From NCBI RefSeq assembly GCF_031834615.1, contig NZ_CP115543.1, positions 2,119,001 to 2,183,000 on the forward strand: 64,000 nucleotides of DNA, read 5' to 3'. The notes below the pieces were generated by a model, which worked only from the letters and a program-made list of their open reading frames with translations, did no database searches and had not been told where the DNA came from. The translations under genes were made by a program, and so were the position numbers. Shown in pieces: positions 29,041 to 38,226 of this stretch (its first letter is position 1; each line of letters begins with the position of its first letter). Source of the DNA: Stenotrophomonas aracearum (GTDB taxonomy: Bacteria > Pseudomonadota > Gammaproteobacteria > Xanthomonadales > Xanthomonadaceae).

Positions 29041-29465
29041 CAGGAGACACCATGCGACCGCCGTGAGCGTACTGGAAATCGAATTCCTCTATCACCGGGG
29101 CCGCACGTCAGCGCGGCTTCAAAAAGCATGTCGCAATAAGATCAGTTGGCAGAGATTCGTGTGCTAGCGCGCATTTACCAAGGCACTGGGTCGCAGTTAC
29201 GGCTGACAAGCGCATACGAAGCGCTCCCTTCGATTTCACTTCGAAGCTGTCGCTACTGGCACATGCCGCGCAAACAAACCCAGAATTCACTGCTTGACCT
29301 GGCATAGCATCACACTGGCTATCGCTACGTACTCGGAAAGAGGCCTCATACCCATCAACTTGAGCGGAATCTTCAACTTCGTCTGGAACCCAAGCTCGGT
29401 GATTCAGTCGTATCTGGGACGGGGCGCTCCGAGAATTCAGGTGGAGCTTCCCATCTAGTCGATCC
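29041..29465. other. Gap without a convincing gene
   Basis: A minus-strand frame (29108-29557) is open here, but its 5' part overlaps the exported-protein gene at 29466-29891 and its composition is not coding-like. I see no ribosome site, RNA gene or repeat that I can name. Confidence 0.4.
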
Positions 29466-29891
29466 CTACTCCGCCCTGCACCGCTGCCAGCCACCAGAAG
29501 GTGACGAGACCTGTTCCCACCCATTCGGCAGCTTGCGCATCGCCTGGCCACCCACACATGCGCGCCCTGACTTTGCCGCCGCTTCGCTCCCCAATGCAGG
29601 CAGGCGGACCACGTCGTCAGATGGGCCAGGGCGCCCGGCGCGATGCGCCTCGCCTTGGAGCGCGCTCGCTTCCAGTCGGTCGCAGTAGAGCTTCACTCTC
29701 GGATCCGGGTGATTGGGCCACCGATACTGCTCGCAGTTGAAAGGCGTGGTGGTCTTCGACATGGAGTTGTAGGCCGCCTTTGGCACGACTGGCGCAGGCT
29801 TGGGGCTGGGCCCTTTGGCGGTGTGCATCTGCGCGGCCGCTGTCGACGAAACCAGCAACCCCAAGGTGATCATTGCCAAACGTGCGTCCAT
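29466..29891 (-). CDS. Exported hypothetical protein
   Basis: The 141-residue protein has a signal peptide (MITLGLLVSSTAAAQ, residues 7-21), a Pro/Lys-rich linker, and a compact region with three cysteines: FNCEQYRWPNHPDPRVKLYC and ACVGGQAM, ending GGWQRCRAE. I believe similar periplasmic proteins occur in Xanthomonadaceae, but I cannot name a function. ATG 29891 follows AAGGGGG. Confidence 0.65.
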   Translation of the reverse strand: MDARLAMITLGLLVSSTAAAQMHTAKGPSPKPAPVVPKAAYNSMSKTTTPFNCEQYRWPNHPDPRVKLYCDRLEASALQGEAHRAGRPGPSDDVVRLPALGSEAAAKSGRACVGGQAMRKLPNGWEQVSSPSGGWQRCRAE

Positions 29892-30098
29892 GTAGCCCCC
29901 TTTGTCCTACCCCGATTCTGCATGCATCAGGGCTGGCCGGACAAGGGTTCCATGACCCGGTTAAACGGTTTGACGCTTTGACAGTGAGGAAAACCCGGAT
30001 GCCACGTGAAGAAAACCTCTTCGCCTGAGCATTTGGCTTCACGGTCCTTAAGCATCGCCGGCGCCAACCTATAAGCCCTTCCACCAGAGGATCGATAC

Positions 30099-30596
30099 AT
30101 GGCGATTAAAACCCTTGAAGAGCTGTTCGTCCACGAGCTTTCCGATATCTACAGCGCAGAGAAGCAGCTGACCAAGGCGCTTCCGCGTTTGGCTCGGGCG
30201 GCAGAAAATCCCGACCTGGCTGCCGCGTTTGAGACCCACCTTGAAGAAACGCAGGGTCAGATCGAGCGCATCGACCAGGTAGTCGAAGTACTGGGCATCC
30301 GCCTCAAGCGCATCAAGTGCGCAGCCATGGAAGGGTTGGTCGAGGAAGGCAAGGAAGTCATTGACTCGGTTGACAAGGGCCCAGTGCGCGACGCTGCGTT
30401 GATCGGTGGCGCCCAGAAGGTGGAGCATTACGAGATTGCCTCGTATGGCACCATCGCGGCGATTGCCAAGCAGCTTGGGTACAAGGACGCGCTGCCGCTC
30501 CTTCTTGAGACCTTGGAGGAAGAGAAGGCAACCGATGAGAAGTTGACCCTCCTGGCGAAGTCCGGCGGTAACGCCAAGGCCGCCCAAGCGGCGTGA
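30099..30596 (+). CDS. YciE/YciF-type ferritin-like protein (DUF892)
   Basis: The 165-residue protein is a four-helix bundle of the DUF892 family: LEELFVHELSDIYSAEKQLT, the metal-ligand helix FETHLEETQGQIERI, and QKVEHYEIASYGTIAAIAKQ. Glu and His residues at these sites would form a di-iron centre. YciE and YciF are stress-induced in enterobacteria; a direct enzymatic role is unproven. The gene is followed by the DUF6766 and cysteine hydrolase genes in the same direction. Confidence 0.9.
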   Translation: MAIKTLEELFVHELSDIYSAEKQLTKALPRLARAAENPDLAAAFETHLEETQGQIERIDQVVEVLGIRLKRIKCAAMEGLVEEGKEVIDSVDKGPVRDAALIGGAQKVEHYEIASYGTIAAIAKQLGYKDALPLLLETLEEEKATDEKLTLLAKSGGNAKAAQAA

Positions 30597-30689
30597 TGTA
30601 CACCTTGGAGGGCGGCACAGGATGCCGCCCCTCCACTCAACTCGTACTGGAAGGGCAAACGCCGCGTCGCTTGGTCAACTCTGGCCCGT

Positions 30690-31334
30690 ATGCTCATGTG
30701 TAAACGTAACGGTTTATCCATCGTGCTGCTCCTGCTCCTTCTCTGCTTCCTGGGCGGGCAGGTGTGGACCGGCTTTCTGGCGCACAATCAGGAGCTCGCG
30801 GACGCACACCGTACATCGTTGGACCTGTGGGAGTACCTCCAGAGCGGGCACTTCGTCAGCGCCACGTTCGAGAACTGGGAGAGCGAGTTCCTCCAGATGG
30901 GCATGTATGTTCTGTTGACTGTCACCCTTCGCCAGAAGGGGTCCGCTGAATCCCGGCCACTGGACGAAGCCCAGGAAGAAGAACGTGTTGAGCCTGGTCC
31001 CACCCCGTGGGCCGTCCGCAAGGGGGGGCTCTGGAAGGCGTTATACGGCCACTCCCTGGCGATCACCTTCGGTGCCCTGTTCGTTATGAGCTTCTCCCTG
31101 CACCTGGCGGGCAGCTGGCGTGCGGAGGTCGAAGAGCAGCTGGCGCTGGGACAGCCCGCCCCGACATGCTGGGAACACCTCTGGAGCAGCAGCTTCTGGT
31201 TCGAGTCCTTCCAGAACTGGCAAAGCGAATTCCTGGCGGTACTGTCACTTGTCATCCTGACCATCTTCCTGCGTCAGAAGGATTCACCCCAGTCGAAGCC
31301 ACTGGCCGCCCCGCATAGCCAGACAGGCGATTAG
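30690..31334 (+). CDS. DUF6766-type membrane protein
   Basis: The 214-residue inner-membrane protein has four hydrophobic segments arranged as a repeat. Each half has a helix (LSIVLLLLLLCFLGGQVW; LAITFGALFVMSFSLHLAG), then WEYLQSGHFVSATFENWESEFLQMG or WEHLWSSSFWFESFQNWQSEFLAV, and a second helix ending TLRQKGS or FLRQKDS. The internal duplication is clear. The function is unknown. It probably shares a transcript with the cysteine hydrolase that starts 16 bp later. Confidence 0.75.
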   Translation: MLMCKRNGLSIVLLLLLLCFLGGQVWTGFLAHNQELADAHRTSLDLWEYLQSGHFVSATFENWESEFLQMGMYVLLTVTLRQKGSAESRPLDEAQEEERVEPGPTPWAVRKGGLWKALYGHSLAITFGALFVMSFSLHLAGSWRAEVEEQLALGQPAPTCWEHLWSSSFWFESFQNWQSEFLAVLSLVILTIFLRQKDSPQSKPLAAPHSQTGD

Positions 31335-31349
31335 GAGGTCGGAAGTTAC

Positions 31350-31898
31350 ATGAGTCAGTCCACCCCTGCGCTTCTGATCATCGACATGTTCACCCTGTTC
31401 GACTTCCCGGAAGCTGACCATGTGAAGCCAAGGGCCCTGCAGGCGGCCCGGAGCATCGCAGTCCTCGCGCGGCGCTTTCGCGAGCGGGGTAACCCCGTCA
31501 TCTATGCCAATGACAACTTTGCCAACTGGCAGATGGACTTCAAGGAACTGGTGTGCCTCTGTATGGCGACGGAAGGCGCATCTTCTGAGATTGCCAAAGT
31601 GCTGCAGTCTCAGCCCGGTGACTACTTCGTGCTCAAGCCCAAGCATTCTGCCTTCCTCGCCACCCCGCTGACCGTGCTGCTTGCCAAGTTGGGGGTCAGC
31701 GAGCTCGTCGTTGCAGGAATGACCGCCGAGTCCTGTATCGCCGCCACCTGCTTCGATAGCAATGCCAGGGAGTACGACACGATCGTGGTGCAGGAGGCGG
31801 TGGCTGGCATAGGTTCACTACGAAAGACCGCGTTACGGCTCCTGGAGGATTCAAAGGCGGCGCGTGTCCTTAAACTGGCGAGCTATCTGCGCCGCTGA
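31350..31898 (+). CDS. Isochorismatase-family cysteine hydrolase
   Basis: The 182-residue cytosolic protein has the catalytic triad of the family: D12 (LLIIDMF), a lysine at 96-98 (LKPKHSAF) and C129 in GMTAESCIAATC. Family members hydrolyse amides such as nicotinamide or ureidoacrylate, or isochorismate. Substrate is not evident. An AGGAGG site precedes ATG 31350. It ends 4 bp from the convergent DUF1264 gene. Confidence 0.85.
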   Translation: MSQSTPALLIIDMFTLFDFPEADHVKPRALQAARSIAVLARRFRERGNPVIYANDNFANWQMDFKELVCLCMATEGASSEIAKVLQSQPGDYFVLKPKHSAFLATPLTVLLAKLGVSELVVAGMTAESCIAATCFDSNAREYDTIVVQEAVAGIGSLRKTALRLLEDSKAARVLKLASYLRR

Positions 31899-31902
31899 GG
31901 AG

Positions 31903-32653
31903 TCAAGGCCCACTACCGTGAGCATGTTCGCCGGTCGGGTCGTGGATCTGGATCACCCTGCCCTTTTGCCAAGCGTCTGCCGCCGGATCAATGGCGGGGA
32001 CGGGAATATCGGCGCGACGTTCTCGCTTGTCTTCACTGCTGACGCCCAGCCGAGAATCGCGGGCTGCGACCATCGCGGGATCGGCTTGACCGTCGGCCGT
32101 GAAACCCATCATCAACTGCGGCATTCCCCGGGGTAGATCCTTGTCGAGATCGGTGTGCCAGGTATGCCAGGTCTTTCCATAAGTGTGAACAAGTTCTTCC
32201 ATAAGCTCATGCTCGGCCAGCTCTGGAATGCCTGGTGCGACCAGCTGCCCCGATTTCACCTCATGGACGTGGCTATGCCAAAGCGCCTTCTCCTGCTCTG
32301 ATAGCCCGGCGAACAGCTTCTCAGTGATGATGTACTCCACACCCATCAGCTTGGCGTCTTTCACGTTGCCATCGTAGATCGTGCATTGGATGACATCCTC
32401 GTTCAGGATGGCGCAGTAATGGTGGGCCTCCATCTGGACCGTCATCTGACCGTTGTAGAAATGAAATCCATCCAGGTAGGCGTTGACCGCGTCGATGGGG
32501 GGGCGACTCTGAAGCAACGCCGCGCCCGTCTCCAGGACCTTGGTCTTGGCGGTTTCCTCAGCCCCGGGGGGCTTGGACGTTGGACTCGGTGTTCCCGCCT
32601 CCGCAGGCGGTCAAGGCAAGTGCTGCTGAGGCGGATAAGATCGATCGGCGCAT
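31903..32653 (-). pseudogene. DUF1264 (OBAP-like) lipoprotein, frameshifted after its signal peptide
   Basis: ATG 32653 encodes MRRSILSASAALALTACGGG, a signal peptide with lipobox LTAC, then NTESNVQAP and a stop. The body lies in another frame and runs AEETAKTKVLETGAALLQ, VNAYLDGFHFYNG, HHYCAILNEDVIQCTIYDG to 31903. One base gained or lost in the C4G6 run at 32562-32571 joins them. The whole would be about 250 residues and matches DUF1264 proteins, related to plant oil-body-associated proteins, with unknown role. It begins 7 bases after the upstream gene's stop, so the pair looks like an operon. Confidence 0.7.
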
Positions 32654-32659
32654 CTTGCT

Positions 32660-32998
32660 TCACGCCCAGACCGGTTTCAGGGCGGCGGACGACGTGCGAA
32701 CGACTGCAGGTGCATACGCCATATGGCCGGCAGCTGCGATCAGATCAAGTAGATGGGATGCAACCGGGCTACCCGCTTTCGGAACCCCGATGAAGTGGAC
32801 CCATGAACCCTCAACTTCCACTCGTGTTCGACCAAGCTCCGGGGACGCACTCAACAGTGCCTGCAGGTTTTGGATCCACGCCTCGCAGGGGATCGCGTCC
32901 AGCTGAACTGCGGTGGTGGCGTCCCCCACGTATAGATCTGCCATTTCAATTCTGGTCACTCGCGGCGCCGCGGCCCGAAACTGTGGGTATGCACTCAT
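32660..32998 (-). CDS. Hypothetical cytosolic protein
   Basis: The 112-residue protein starts MSAYPQFRAAAPRVTRIEMA behind an AGGA site. It reads as an alpha/beta domain (LYVGDATTAVQLDAIPCEAW, RVEVEGSWVHFIGVPKAGSP). No family is recognised. An open extension upstream to 33304 is not coding-like. It is closely linked to the DUF1264 lipoprotein gene downstream. Confidence 0.6.
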   Translation of the reverse strand: MSAYPQFRAAAPRVTRIEMADLYVGDATTAVQLDAIPCEAWIQNLQALLSASPELGRTRVEVEGSWVHFIGVPKAGSPVASHLLDLIAAAGHMAYAPAVVRTSSAALKPVWA

Positions 32999-33223
32999 AA
33001 CATCGTCCTGGGAAAAACTGGAGTACGAATATCCGCTCGTCAGGTGGCACAGCGCGTCATCGCGGCGTAGACGGTGCGTCAAATGATTCGTCCGCTCGGT
33101 GGCGTTCTCAGGAAATACACATCGCCGTGCGCGTTGGATCTCTAGAATTCGCCCCAGCGCCACCGTTGGCCCGCATGCAGGAGTCACGATGAACCGTTCT
33201 TCCAGCGTAGTCGCCGATAGCGA

Positions 33224-33730
33224 TTGTCCGCCGTGGACGTGAGCGGGTGGCATCTGCTGTACCTGGTCTGGCTGTCTGCAGGGAGCATGGACTTTGTACT
33301 GCACAGAGCCAGCAGCATTGAAACAACCTCAGGACTGAGCGAATCCAGACTTCACTTGGTTCAGATTTGGATTCTCGGGCTTGCAACGATCCTTTGGCTC
33401 TGCTTCCGGGCATCCCCTGCTCTATTGACGATTCTCCTGATCCTGGTTTGCAGTCATGCCGTCACAGGCTACTGGGACACGCGGGTGGCCTATCCAACCC
33501 GGGCAATCCGCCCCGTGGAGCAGCACGTTCACAGCATTCTGGACATCGCTCCGTGGGTGGCGGTGGGCGCTGTTTATTGGTTCATGCCGGACAGGCACAT
33601 GGGGGCTGCTCTTACATTTGAGCCAGCCCCACTTGCCATGTGGCTGTTTGCCATCGTGCCGGCGTTGCTTCTCACGGTGTTTCCTGCACTAGTTGAGTTT
33701 CGACGCTGTCTATCGTTCCGCGCCCTGTGA
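33224..33730 (+). CDS. Multi-pass membrane protein, unknown function
   Basis: The 168-residue protein has four hydrophobic segments (WHLLYLVWLSAGSMDFVLH, IWILGLATILWLCF, ALLTILLILVCSHAVTG, MWLFAIVPALLLTVFPALVE). Histidines and acids lie near membrane borders (MDFVLHR, VEQHVHSILDIAPWV). The spacing of His and Asp suggests a metal or haem site, but I know no family with certainty. The start may be the GTG at about 33239. Confidence 0.6.
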   Translation: MSAVDVSGWHLLYLVWLSAGSMDFVLHRASSIETTSGLSESRLHLVQIWILGLATILWLCFRASPALLTILLILVCSHAVTGYWDTRVAYPTRAIRPVEQHVHSILDIAPWVAVGAVYWFMPDRHMGAALTFEPAPLAMWLFAIVPALLLTVFPALVEFRRCLSFRAL

Positions 33731-33745
33731 TCGCAAGCGTGTCTC

Positions 33746-34909
33746 TCAGGGAATGAGAATTACCTTGCGGCAGTCCTCCTCCTTACGGTCGAAGAGTTCG
33801 TAGCCGCGTACGGCCTCTTCGAGCGGAAGACGATGGGTGATGATCACGCCCGGGTCGAGTGCGCCTTCCCCGATGTAGTCAAGCAGCTCAGGCATCAGCC
33901 CCTGCACGTGGGTCTGGCCCATCTTGAAGGTCAGGCCCTTGTCGAACGCGTCGCCCAGAAGGAAGCCGTGCAGGAAACCCGAATACACGCCAGGGATGCT
34001 CACGGTGCCGCAGCGGCGGGTGGCTGCGATGCACTGGCGGATCGCAACACCGCTGCTGCCTTCCACCTTCAGCGTGGTCAATGCGGTTTCCAGAGCGCTA
34101 CCTTCGGCTTCGAAGCCCACCGCTTCAATGGAGGCGTCCACGCCGCGCCCATTGGTCTGGGTGACGATGTACTGCGCCGGGTCTTCGATCTGACTGAAGT
34201 CCACCGGGGTCACGCCGTAGGTCTGCGCGGCGAATGCCAGGCGGTATGCCAGATGGTCGACCATGAAGATGGTTTCGGCGCCCAGCAGGCGACAGCACGC
34301 CGCCGCCATCAGGCCCACCGGGCCGGCGCCGAAGATGGCCACGGTAGATCCCGGCTTGACGCCTGCGTTGATCGCGGCCTGGTAGCCGGTCGGCAGGATG
34401 TCCGAAAGGAAGAGTACCTGTTCGTCGGGCAGCGCATCCGGCACGCGCAGCGGGCCTACGTTTGCCTTGGGAACCCGCACATATTCAGCTTGCCCTCCTG
34501 ATACGCCGCCATACAGATGGCTGTAGCCAAACAGCGCGGCCGGCGAACGGATCCCTTTCTGGTTTACCGCTGCGCCCTTGCCGGTATTCGTGGTCTCACA
34601 TGCCGCGTGTTCAGCAAGCTTGCAGTGGAAGCACTCGCCGCACGCGATGACGAATGGCACCACCACGCGGTCGCCCGGCTTCAGGTCGGTCACTCCGCTG
34701 CCTACCTCTTCCACGACGCCCATGAATTCGTGACCGAGCACGTCGCCGGTGTGAAGATCGGGGATCTTTCCGCGGTACAGGTGAAGGTCAGAGCCGCAGA
34801 TGGCGGTGGCCGTGACGCGCAGGATGAGGTCGTCGGGTGCTGCCAGGGTAGGATCCGGGACCGTGTCCACCCGAACGTCTTTGCTGCCGTGGTAGGTCAA
34901 CGCGCGCAT
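33746..34909 (-). CDS. Zinc-dependent alcohol dehydrogenase, formaldehyde-dehydrogenase-like
   Basis: The 387-residue medium-chain dehydrogenase has catalytic zinc ligands C38 and H60-E61 ([16 protein letters not shown]) and four structural-zinc cysteines C90, C93, C96 and C104. The NAD-binding fold is [14 protein letters not shown]. Length and the long insert before the coenzyme domain place it with glutathione-independent formaldehyde dehydrogenase-like enzymes. The substrate is unknown. ATG 34909 has AGGAGC upstream. Confidence 0.88.
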   Translation of the reverse strand: MRALTYHGSKDVRVDTVPDPTLAAPDDLILRVTATAICGSDLHLYRGKIPDLHTGDVLGHEFMGVVEEVGSGVTDLKPGDRVVVPFVIACGECFHCKLAEHAACETTNTGKGAAVNQKGIRSPAALFGYSHLYGGVSGGQAEYVRVPKANVGPLRVPDALPDEQVLFLSDILPTGYQAAINAGVKPGSTVAIFGAGPVGLMAAACCRLLGAETIFMVDHLAYRLAFAAQTYGVTPVDFSQIEDPAQYIVTQTNGRGVDASIEAVGFEAEGSALETALTTLKVEGSSGVAIRQCIAATRRCGTVSIPGVYSGFLHGFLLGDAFDKGLTFKMGQTHVQGLMPELLDYIGEGALDPGVIITHRLPLEEAVRGYELFDRKEEDCRKVILIP

Positions 34910-35066
34910 CGGGCGCTCCTGTTTTCGTGATAAGTACAACAAGAAATACCCGCCATTGCGTTCCCGGTCGGTGACTGCTGTGTAGTGGGGATGTGGACTC
35001 CATCAAGACGCTGCGCTCATGGTTGCAGGCTCAGCATGTACATCACCCCAAACCTTGGAGCGATCC

Positions 35067-35231
35067 ATGACCAAGTTACCTCTCAACCCTGGTGCGGACG
35101 TGGCTGATCAGGACAAGGCGCACACTCCTGACAAGCTTCGCAACGACGACGCTACATGGAAGGACAAGGACATGCCGGAGTCGGAACACACCGCCAAGCC
35201 TGAAGACTACGAGCGTCCGCCGAAGCCGTAA
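35067..35231 (+). CDS. Small hydrophilic acidic protein
   Basis: The 54-residue protein MTKLPLNPGADVADQDKAHT ... ESEHTAKPEDYERPPKP is highly charged and predicted disordered. A GGAGCG site precedes ATG 35067. Such proteins often accompany stress genes and may act like hydrophilins, but no family is recognised. The DUF4126 gene starts 34 bp downstream. Confidence 0.55.
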   Translation: MTKLPLNPGADVADQDKAHTPDKLRNDDATWKDKDMPESEHTAKPEDYERPPKP

Positions 35232-35265
35232 GGCAAGGGACCGGTTCCATAGCCAGGAGAACCAG

Positions 35266-35745
35266 ATGGCCTTGATACATTCGATCTTGATGGGAGCAGT
35301 GGCCGGGATGCGTGCGATGACGCCCTTGGCTGCGGTGACCAATGCCGCCCGGAGCGGAAACCTTCCCTTCGATAATGGTGCGCCGCGCCTACTCTCCAAC
35401 AACCTGGCCTCGGCAGGCATGCTTGCACTGGCGGGCGGTGAGCTGATCGGCGACAAGATGAAAACAGCGCCTGATCGGATCGTGCCAGCGGGCATGGTGG
35501 CGCGGGTTGCGACCGGGATGATTGCCGGCGCGGCCCTTGCGCCCCATCGGCACAGAGGGCTGGGCGCACTGTTGGGCGCTACCGCCGCAGTTGGCATGGC
35601 TTATGTGACGTTCGATCTACGCATGCGCGCGATTGCCAGGTATGGACAAACCAGCACTGGCGCCGTGGAAGATTCCATTGCGGTTGGAAGTGCCGCACTG
35701 ATCACCCAGGCTGCAAAGGGTGGCAAGCGGAGACGCCGCTGGTAA
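35266..35745 (+). CDS. DUF4126 membrane protein
   Basis: The 159-residue protein starts MALIHSILMGAVAGMRAMTPL behind a CCAGGAGA site. It has hydrophobic, glycine-rich segments (LASAGMLALAGGELIGDKMK, GMIAGAALAPHRHRGLGALLGATAAVGMAYV). The AGMRAMTPLA motif is characteristic of DUF4126 proteins. The basic C-terminus (KGGKRRRRW) likely faces the cytosol. Function unknown. Confidence 0.8.
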   Translation: MALIHSILMGAVAGMRAMTPLAAVTNAARSGNLPFDNGAPRLLSNNLASAGMLALAGGELIGDKMKTAPDRIVPAGMVARVATGMIAGAALAPHRHRGLGALLGATAAVGMAYVTFDLRMRAIARYGQTSTGAVEDSIAVGSAALITQAAKGGKRRRRW

Positions 35746-35785
35746 GCCGATTTCAGCAGGCAGCAAGCAGCACGACGAGTTTGGC

Positions 35786-36147
35786 TCAGGTCTGGGCGAC
35801 GACAGAACCGCCCAGCACCTGCCAACCGATGTCCGTCTTGACCCAGAGCCGGCAGTACCTGAAGCGACCAGAGAACGCCGTGCAATCGATGGTTCCCGAT
35901 AGTGGGCTGCTACGGTCGTCACGGCGACCTGGTCCCGCACCGTGACCTCCACGGAGTCCCACTCGGCCAGCGTCAGCTTCTGCCTGCCGGAGCGGTGCAA
36001 CGCCAGATCGTCCTGCTTGTGAAAGACATCGCCAGACGGCCCCACCAAGATCAGGTCGTCCGCGATCAGTTCATCCAGTGCTTCCACATCACTGGCGAGC
36101 ATCGCCAGGCGCAACGCTTCCTCGTGCTACCGAACATCAGATTCCAT
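35786..36147 (-). pseudogene. DUF4440/SnoaL-like protein, broken by an amber codon and a frameshift
   Basis: ATG 36147 has a strong AGGAGG site but the seventh codon is TAG. The same frame then reads EEALRLAMLASDVEALDELI and ADDLILVGPSGDVFHKQDDL, typical of DUF4440. After AHYR the frame is lost, and FRYCRLWVKTDIGWQVLGGS continues in the next frame to the TGA at 35786. One missing base in the C run at 35895-35897 explains this. Two independent lesions suggest a real pseudogene. Confidence 0.65.
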
Positions 36148-36200
36148 TCGACCTCCTGAGTGGGGGCATCAGAGAACGTCGATCGAATACAGTATCTGGA

Positions 36201-37229
36201 TCACCCAGCCACCACGTTCCGGATCACCGAGACGGTCCTGTCGAGGGCGTCACGGTCGATCTGCCAATGGGTCACCAGTCGCATCTTGCCGCCGTACGCA
36301 CCGTTGGCTCGGATGCCTGCTGCTTCCAGGGCGTCCATCAGCTGAGGCATGTCCACCCCATCGGGCAGCGCGAACCAGACCATGTTGATGTGGACGTCAT
36401 CCATGTCGACGTTGATGCCTGGCACTTCGGCCAGTCGCTCGGCCAGGTACCTGGCATTGTCGTGGTCCACGTCCAGTCGCTGGGTCATTTCAGTGAGCGC
36501 AAGGATGCCCGGCGCGGCGATGACACCTGCCTGGCGCCATCCGCCCCCCAGTAGCTTGCGGTTGTAGCGGGCGCGTTTGATGAAGGCCGCCGGGCCAGCC
36601 AGGATGGAGCCGACCGGTGCGGCGAGGCCCTTGGAGAGGCAGCACATCACTGTGTCCACGTGCTGGGTGATCTCTTTTACGTCGCACCCCAGATAGGTGG
36701 CGGCGTTGAACACGCGGGCACCATCCAGGTGGATGGGAACGCCGTGCTTTTGTGCGATAGCGGCGGTGGCCTCCATCGTGGCCAATGGGATCACGCGGCC
36801 GTTGCCGTGCGCGTTCTCCAAGCAGATTAGCCCGGTGCGGGGGATGTGGATGTCCTCCCCTACCCGGATGCGGGACTCGATCTCGCTGGGCTCCAGGAGG
36901 CCCTGCTTGCTGGCAATCGTGCGCAGCTGCACGCCACTGATCACCGCCGCAGCGCCGTTTTCGTGCCAGACCAGGTGTGAGTCGTCGCCGGCGATCACTT
37001 CGTCGCCGCGGCGGCAATGGGTGAACACGGCCAGCTGGTTGCCGAAGACGCCGGTTGGGACGAACAGCGCATCTTCCTTGCCCAGCATCTCGGCAGCGAG
37101 GCGCTCGAGCTGGATTACGGTGGGATCGTCCTGGTAGACGTCGTCCCCCACTTCGGCTGTGGCCATGGCTTGGCGCATTGCGGGCGTGGGCTGGGTGACG
37201 GTGTCGCTGCGCAGGTCGATCCACTGCAT
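36201..37229 (-). CDS. ltaE: Low-specificity L-threonine aldolase
   Basis: The 342-residue PLP enzyme (fold type I) has the Schiff-base lysine K200 in CLSKGLAAPVGS, D169 in HLDGAR and the N-terminal IDLRSDTVTQPTPAMR. It cleaves L-threonine or allo-threonine to glycine and acetaldehyde. Start 37229 is where homology begins; the open frame continues to 37361 without coding character, and the ribosome site is weak. Length matches E. coli LtaE (333). Confidence 0.92.
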   Translation of the reverse strand: MQWIDLRSDTVTQPTPAMRQAMATAEVGDDVYQDDPTVIQLERLAAEMLGKEDALFVPTGVFGNQLAVFTHCRRGDEVIAGDDSHLVWHENGAAAVISGVQLRTIASKQGLLEPSEIESRIRVGEDIHIPRTGLICLENAHGNGRVIPLATMEATAAIAQKHGVPIHLDGARVFNAATYLGCDVKEITQHVDTVMCCLSKGLAAPVGSILAGPAAFIKRARYNRKLLGGGWRQAGVIAAPGILALTEMTQRLDVDHDNARYLAERLAEVPGINVDMDDVHINMVWFALPDGVDMPQLMDALEAAGIRANGAYGGKMRLVTHWQIDRDALDRTVSVIRNVVAG

Positions 37230-37616
37230 TTCGGAACTCGCTGAATGTGGGTAGGCGTGGCCCCTTGGGGGCTTGGGACATTCTAGAGGATGCGATCGCT
37301 TGGTCGCATTGGGTTCTGGGCGCGCATTGGCATTCCTGAGCGTTGCTTCGTTCGGGGTCATGCGTTACCGGGGTGGTTGGGCTATCGGCAGTCGTCTGGG
37401 GACCGACTCTACCGGCGGTGCTGGGCGGTGAATTGCTGACGGCAACGTCCACGCAGCGTGGTTTTGTTCTTCTTGTTAGGGCGCTGTGAACATGGCCCCT
37501 GAATCCAGGCGCGTTGGCGCTTGTTTCTTTTTTACGCGCCAGCTGCATCCAATCGACTGGTTGGTGCGTAGGTATCAGGGCACACCGTTGTGCGCTCGAG
37601 ATAAGAGGACATACAC
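37230..37616. other. Intergenic region between ltaE and the fasciclin gene
   Basis: The 387 bp between divergent genes must hold both promoters. Bases about 37470-37540 are T-rich (TTTTGTTCTTCTTGTTAGG, TTGTTTCTTTTTTACG) and are the best candidate area for the rightward promoter. No clear -35/-10 pair or gene is seen. Confidence 0.35.
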
Positions 37617-38180
37617 ATGTACAACTCAATTCGGCGTTTGGCTATGGCTTCGTGCATTGCAGCAGCTTGTCTGGCTACCGTCAGCGCTTCGGCTGCTGAG
37701 AACCCCATGGTTGGCGGCGCGGCCATGTACCCCAACAAGACCATTGTGGAGAATGCTTCGACTGCCAAGAATCTCACCACCTTGGTGGCTGCCGTGAAGG
37801 CGGCTGGCCTGGTAGATACCCTGTCCGGGACTGGGCCGTTTACGGTGTTCGCGCCTACCAATGATGCGTTCGCGAAGCTGCCCAAAGGCACGGTCGATAC
37901 GCTTCTGAAGCCTGAGAACAAGGCGAAACTCACCAAGATCCTGACCTACCACGTGGTGCCTGGCACGCATTCCGCCGCAGAGCTCACTGCTGCCGCCAGG
38001 AAGGGGGGCATGGCCAGCATGTTGACGACGGTTGAAGGCGAGAAGCTTACGGTCAAGCTGTCTGACGGCAAGGTGTGGCTGGTGGATGCGAAGGGTGGGA
38101 AGGCGGCTGTGACTACTGCGGACGTAATGCAGTCCAATGGTGTGGTGCACGTTATCGATACGGTTTTGATGCCCAAGTAG
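37617..38180 (+). CDS. Exported fasciclin (FAS1) domain protein
   Basis: The 187-residue protein has a signal peptide (SCIAAACLATVSASA, residues 12-26) and one FAS1 domain (about 45-187). The H1 box is GPFTVFAPTNDAFAKLPKG, the YH motif is ILTYHVVPG, and the H2-like end is VHVIDTVLMPK. FAS1 proteins mediate adhesion or matrix contacts outside the cell. A strong intrinsic terminator follows, so it is a single-gene unit. Confidence 0.92.
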   Translation: MYNSIRRLAMASCIAAACLATVSASAAENPMVGGAAMYPNKTIVENASTAKNLTTLVAAVKAAGLVDTLSGTGPFTVFAPTNDAFAKLPKGTVDTLLKPENKAKLTKILTYHVVPGTHSAAELTAAARKGGMASMLTTVEGEKLTVKLSDGKVWLVDAKGGKAAVTTADVMQSNGVVHVIDTVLMPK

Positions 38181-38186
38181 GTGGGC

Positions 38187-38226
38187 GTGGGCGGGGGGGG
38201 CTGATGGCCCCTGCCCCTTTTTATTT
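38187..38226 (+). terminator. Intrinsic terminator after the fasciclin gene
   Basis: A G-rich arm (GGGCGGGGGGGGC) pairs with GGCCCCTGCCCC across a TGAT loop. TTTTTATTT follows at once. It lies about 15 bp after the stop. Confidence 0.75.

Noticed and set aside
29108..29557. 149-codon frame on the minus strand
   Set aside because: Its 5' half overlaps the exported-protein gene in another frame, and it lacks coding-like composition or a start site.
31903..32517. DUF1264 gene as an intact 204-residue protein starting at TTG 32517
   Set aside because: Family-like residues continue upstream of the TTG, and a lipoprotein signal lies one frame away, so a frameshifted longer gene is the better model.
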